A stretch of 64,000 nucleotides of DNA from Coccinella septempunctata. Lineage: Eukaryota > Arthropoda > Insecta > Coleoptera > Coccinellidae. Under the pieces are notes generated by a model. It did no database searches. It was given only the letters and a program-made list of their open reading frames with translations, and was not told where the DNA came from. Location of the stretch: positions 35,616,001-35,680,000 of the forward strand of contig NC_058192.1 of the NCBI RefSeq assembly GCF_907165205.1, in the 5' to 3' direction. Positions 61,519 to 64,000 of the stretch are shown in pieces (the first letter of the stretch is position 1; each line of letters begins with the position of its first letter). Position numbers and translations under genes: made by a program.

Positions 61519-61868
61519 CCGAGAGCTGGCAACAAAAATGGTCCAGAGTTTTGTAATGTTTTTGTAATTAAATATTATTTAGTTTTGGGAGTGTACATGA
61601 GTCAGCACCCACTCGCAAGGTCAGGTAGTGGAACACCTGGCGGCAAAGCGCTTTGATGTGGGTATGAAAAATTACAACATGTTCTGAAAATGTTTTATAA
61701 TAATTGAAAATTTTCAGAAAACTACTATATAGTGCAGAAAAGATGGAGAAAGTGGTCAGACTGCATTTTTGTGTAATACGGCGGGTTAGCATCCCTCATA
61801 AGTTGTCGCCGAGGTTGTCGTCATAACGATGTCAGTGAAAGAGTTTTGTAATGGCTGAAAATGATTTT
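61519..61868. mobile_element. Partial relative of the 29.5-kb MITE
   Basis: Starts CCGAGAGCTGGCAACAAAAA and contains GTCAGCACCCACTCGCAAGG, TCAGGTAGTGGAACACCTGG and GTGGTCAGA, in the arrangement of one half of the 29488-30061 element. The opposite outer arm is missing. It is non-coding. Confidence 0.7.
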
Positions 61869-61945
61869 ACTGTTTAATTATCATATATTATTTGAGAATA
61901 GAAGAGTCAGATGAATAGAACAGAGGCAGTCAGCATACGCTCAAA

Positions 61946-64000
61946 TTTTTTTTTTTTGGTGAGGCAGGGGGAAAATCTGCGAATCAGACGAACCATCCTC
62001 TCCTGAGGGGGAACAAGTGTGGGGTTTCTCACTCTCTTGAGCTCGAGACCCACTAAAAACCCTTAACTGCTTCTTCATAGGTTCCGGGCATTTTGCCTGT
62101 TAACCAGTTGACTCTTATGGTTTCTGGACTCTCACACGATCATAGTCGTGTTGATAGTTGTATGCTGCCTATAGCTTTTATAGGTTAAGCTCTTCTTTGG
62201 TTACATTTAAATCCTTAACTGATCTCTCGGTCTTCGGTGGTTGGTTCTTGACCTTCTAGCTTCTTCCGTTGGATCGTAGTTCCTCATTTGGATGTTGTTT
62301 GGCTTTGTCGAATATCCTTTCCGCCTTTCTCTTCATAAATTCTGTAATTGGTTCCCATTCCAAGTCCTTGTAGATTTGTTTGTTCCTAACAAACCAGGGT
62401 ACATCCATCGCCATTCTAAGGAATACAGGCCTCAGTGGCCTGTATTCTCTTGATGTGGGTCTTGGCTGCGAAGCCCCATGCCGCCGATCCATAAGTGAGT
62501 TGTGGTCGCGCGATAGTTTTAATCATCGTCAACTTGATGTTCTTATTCATATGACTTCTTCTGCCTCTGAGTGGATAAAGTTTACTCATTGCGGCTTTTG
62601 TTTTATCAACAGCACATTTGATGTGGTTTTTCCATGTAAGTCCTCTGTCAAGCGTCACTCCTAGGAATGTTGCTTCATTTTTCCATTCAACCTCTTCTCC
62701 ATCAACTTCAAGGTTTTCTTCCATCCTCAATCTTCTCTTTTGCAGTAATATTGCTTGAGTCTTTCTTCCATTGATTTGGATTTTCCATTTGATGCACCAT
62801 TTGAGTAATTCATCTATGGCTTCCTGCAGTCTCTGGTGCATGATTTCTGGGCGTCGATGTCTGAACGCTTTTCCCGTGTCATCTGCGTGCAAGGTGAGCA
62901 TATTTCTAGCATTCTTCGGGATATCATAAACGTATATTACGTCAAGCAGAGGTCCAAGTACCGATCCTTGAGGCACTCCCGCTTCCAATTGTCTGGTTTG
63001 AGAGGCTGCTCCATCTATATTCACATAAAAGTTTCTATTCCTCAGATAGTTCCTTATAATCTTGCGTAGCTTGGTCGAATATCCTGCTTTTTTCATCTTG
63101 TAGATAAGGCCTTCGTGCCATACTCTATCAAAAGCTCTCTCGATATCCATCAGAACTAATCCTGTGGCCTGTTTGGTCTGCATATTCCTTTGGTGACGTA
63201 TTCTATGAGCCGTAGCAATTGGAGTTCAGTAGAATGTTCTCGTCGAAATCCAAATTGTTCGGGTAGAATTATCTTCAACATTTCTGTTTCCTCATTCAGC
63301 CTTTTAGCGATAACCCTCTCGACGATTTTCCCTAGTGCTGATAGTAGGCTGATGGGTCTATAATTTTGAGGAAATTTCCGTTCCTTTCCAGGCTTGTTGA
63401 AAACTATCATTTGTACAGTTTTCCATCTCTTTGGGTAGTATTCGGTTCTCATCACTCCATTTGTAATATTCGTCAAGGCTGCTATTCCTTTTCTAGGCAA
63501 TTTCTTCAACATATAATTCGTTATCCTATCTTCTCCCGGCGCTTTCCTATTCTTCAATTTCATTATGATCTCTTTGATCTCTGTTGGTGAAGCCGGTTTT
63601 GGAATGATTTCGGTTTCCGGTGGTTCCATCATCAGTTCTTTGTTTGCCTCCACTTCTTCTTCTAGATCTTCATTGTCATAATCATTTCTGTAGTTTATTC
63701 TGGCTTCTCTCTCAATTGAGTCGGCGCAAGTCCTTCGGCTTTTTCAAGTCTCGTATATACCATTCCGTTAGCTCCATGCAGTGAAGGTATAACTGTCCGT
63801 TCTCGTCGTAAGCATTTTTGCATTTTCCAAGCTGAGTGATCTATTGAATTCAGTTCACTTAATCTCTGGTGCCATCTGTTATTACGCAGTTCTGTTAAAG
63901 CATTTTTCAATATCTGACTATGCTTGGTCAGTTTCTTCTTGTGTTCTTCTCTTTTTGTTGTTCTGTAGATTTTTCTGAGTCTTCTGTTCTTTTTTATAAG
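61946..64000 (-). mobile_element. Jockey-clade LINE, continues past window end
   Basis: On the minus strand the element ends with a 3' UTR of about 300 nt and a 12-nt poly(A) (T run at 61946-61957 on the plus strand). Coding relics fill 62256 to 63910, and the 5' part lies beyond 64000. Poly(A) and motif content fit jockey elements. The target duplication cannot be seen without the other end. Confidence 0.82.
62256..63910 (-). pseudogene. Jockey reverse transcriptase, frameshifted
   Basis: Reading the minus strand from 63910: a linker (MKNALTELRNNRWHQRLSEL), then KLKNRKAPGEDRITNYML and NYRPISLLSALGKIVERVI. These are followed by VLMDIERAFDRVWHEGL (first catalytic Asp), GVPQGSVLGPLLDVIYV and HADDTGKAF (catalytic Asp pair). 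The thumb with WKNHIKCAVDKTKAAM and the C-terminal DVPWFVRNKQIYKDL follow, to a stop near 62256. Frameshifts occur near 63720, 63180 and 62440, so the copy is dead although its catalytic residues survive. The endonuclease would lie upstream, outside the window. It is typical of jockey polyproteins in order and spacing. Confidence 0.87.

Overview
The window is repeat-dominated, AT-rich nuclear DNA of an animal, almost certainly an insect. Evidence for this is the RTE-, jockey- and CR1/L2-type non-LTR retrotransposons, a Ty3/gypsy-like LTR element, mariner-type transposase relics, a Crypton-like tyrosine recombinase relic, many short inverted-repeat elements and long (AT)n arrays. I cannot name the species; a beetle or hemipteran is a guess. 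No complete host gene is visible. The only convincing host-gene piece is a 51-nt terminal exon (minus strand, 52437-52487) encoding a GRG/RGG-rich tail.

Bases 1-21948 form one giant imperfect palindrome, folding about an (AT)n-spacer-(AT)n centre at 9831-10086. The left arm (1643-9830) and right arm (10087-20144) look about 96-98% alike by eye. After removing arm-specific insertions they are nearly equal in length (about 6.61 and 6.63 kb). Both arms end in a 1.8-kb long-inverted-repeat element whose loop keeps a mariner-type transposase C-terminus. Both carry the same broken tyrosine recombinase gene. A full-length RTE retrotransposon with an intact ORF of about 1055 codons sits only in the right arm, with a 9-bp target duplication and the empty site readable in the left arm. 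Two MITE-like elements (3376-3854, 4549-5233) sit only in the left arm and can be delimited the same way.

From 21949 to about 26100 a third, more diverged and rearranged copy of arm sequence follows. From 26.4 to 32.1 kb, decayed LINE fragments lie between two oppositely oriented AT-cored repeat modules. From 33.8 to 36.05 kb a transposase relic is followed by a 2-kb TIR element containing a 131-bp satellite with alternating subtypes. The stretch 36-52 kb is a patchwork of SINE-like sequences, nested foldback elements, a 46-bp minisatellite, a strongly G-poor segment and a psq-type DNA-binding ORF, with an AT-hairpin element at 51 kb that resembles the palindrome centre.

From 52.6 kb onward come the host exon's upstream flank, a motif cluster around a broken CR1/L2-like LINE, more foldback elements, and a pol-deleted LTR element (57016-60089) with almost identical LTRs inserted in an AT array. 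After these come another transposase relic and a decayed jockey element running off the right edge.

The genes here do not form a pathway. What they record is a layered insertion history, and the large palindrome allows that history to be ordered by comparing its arms.
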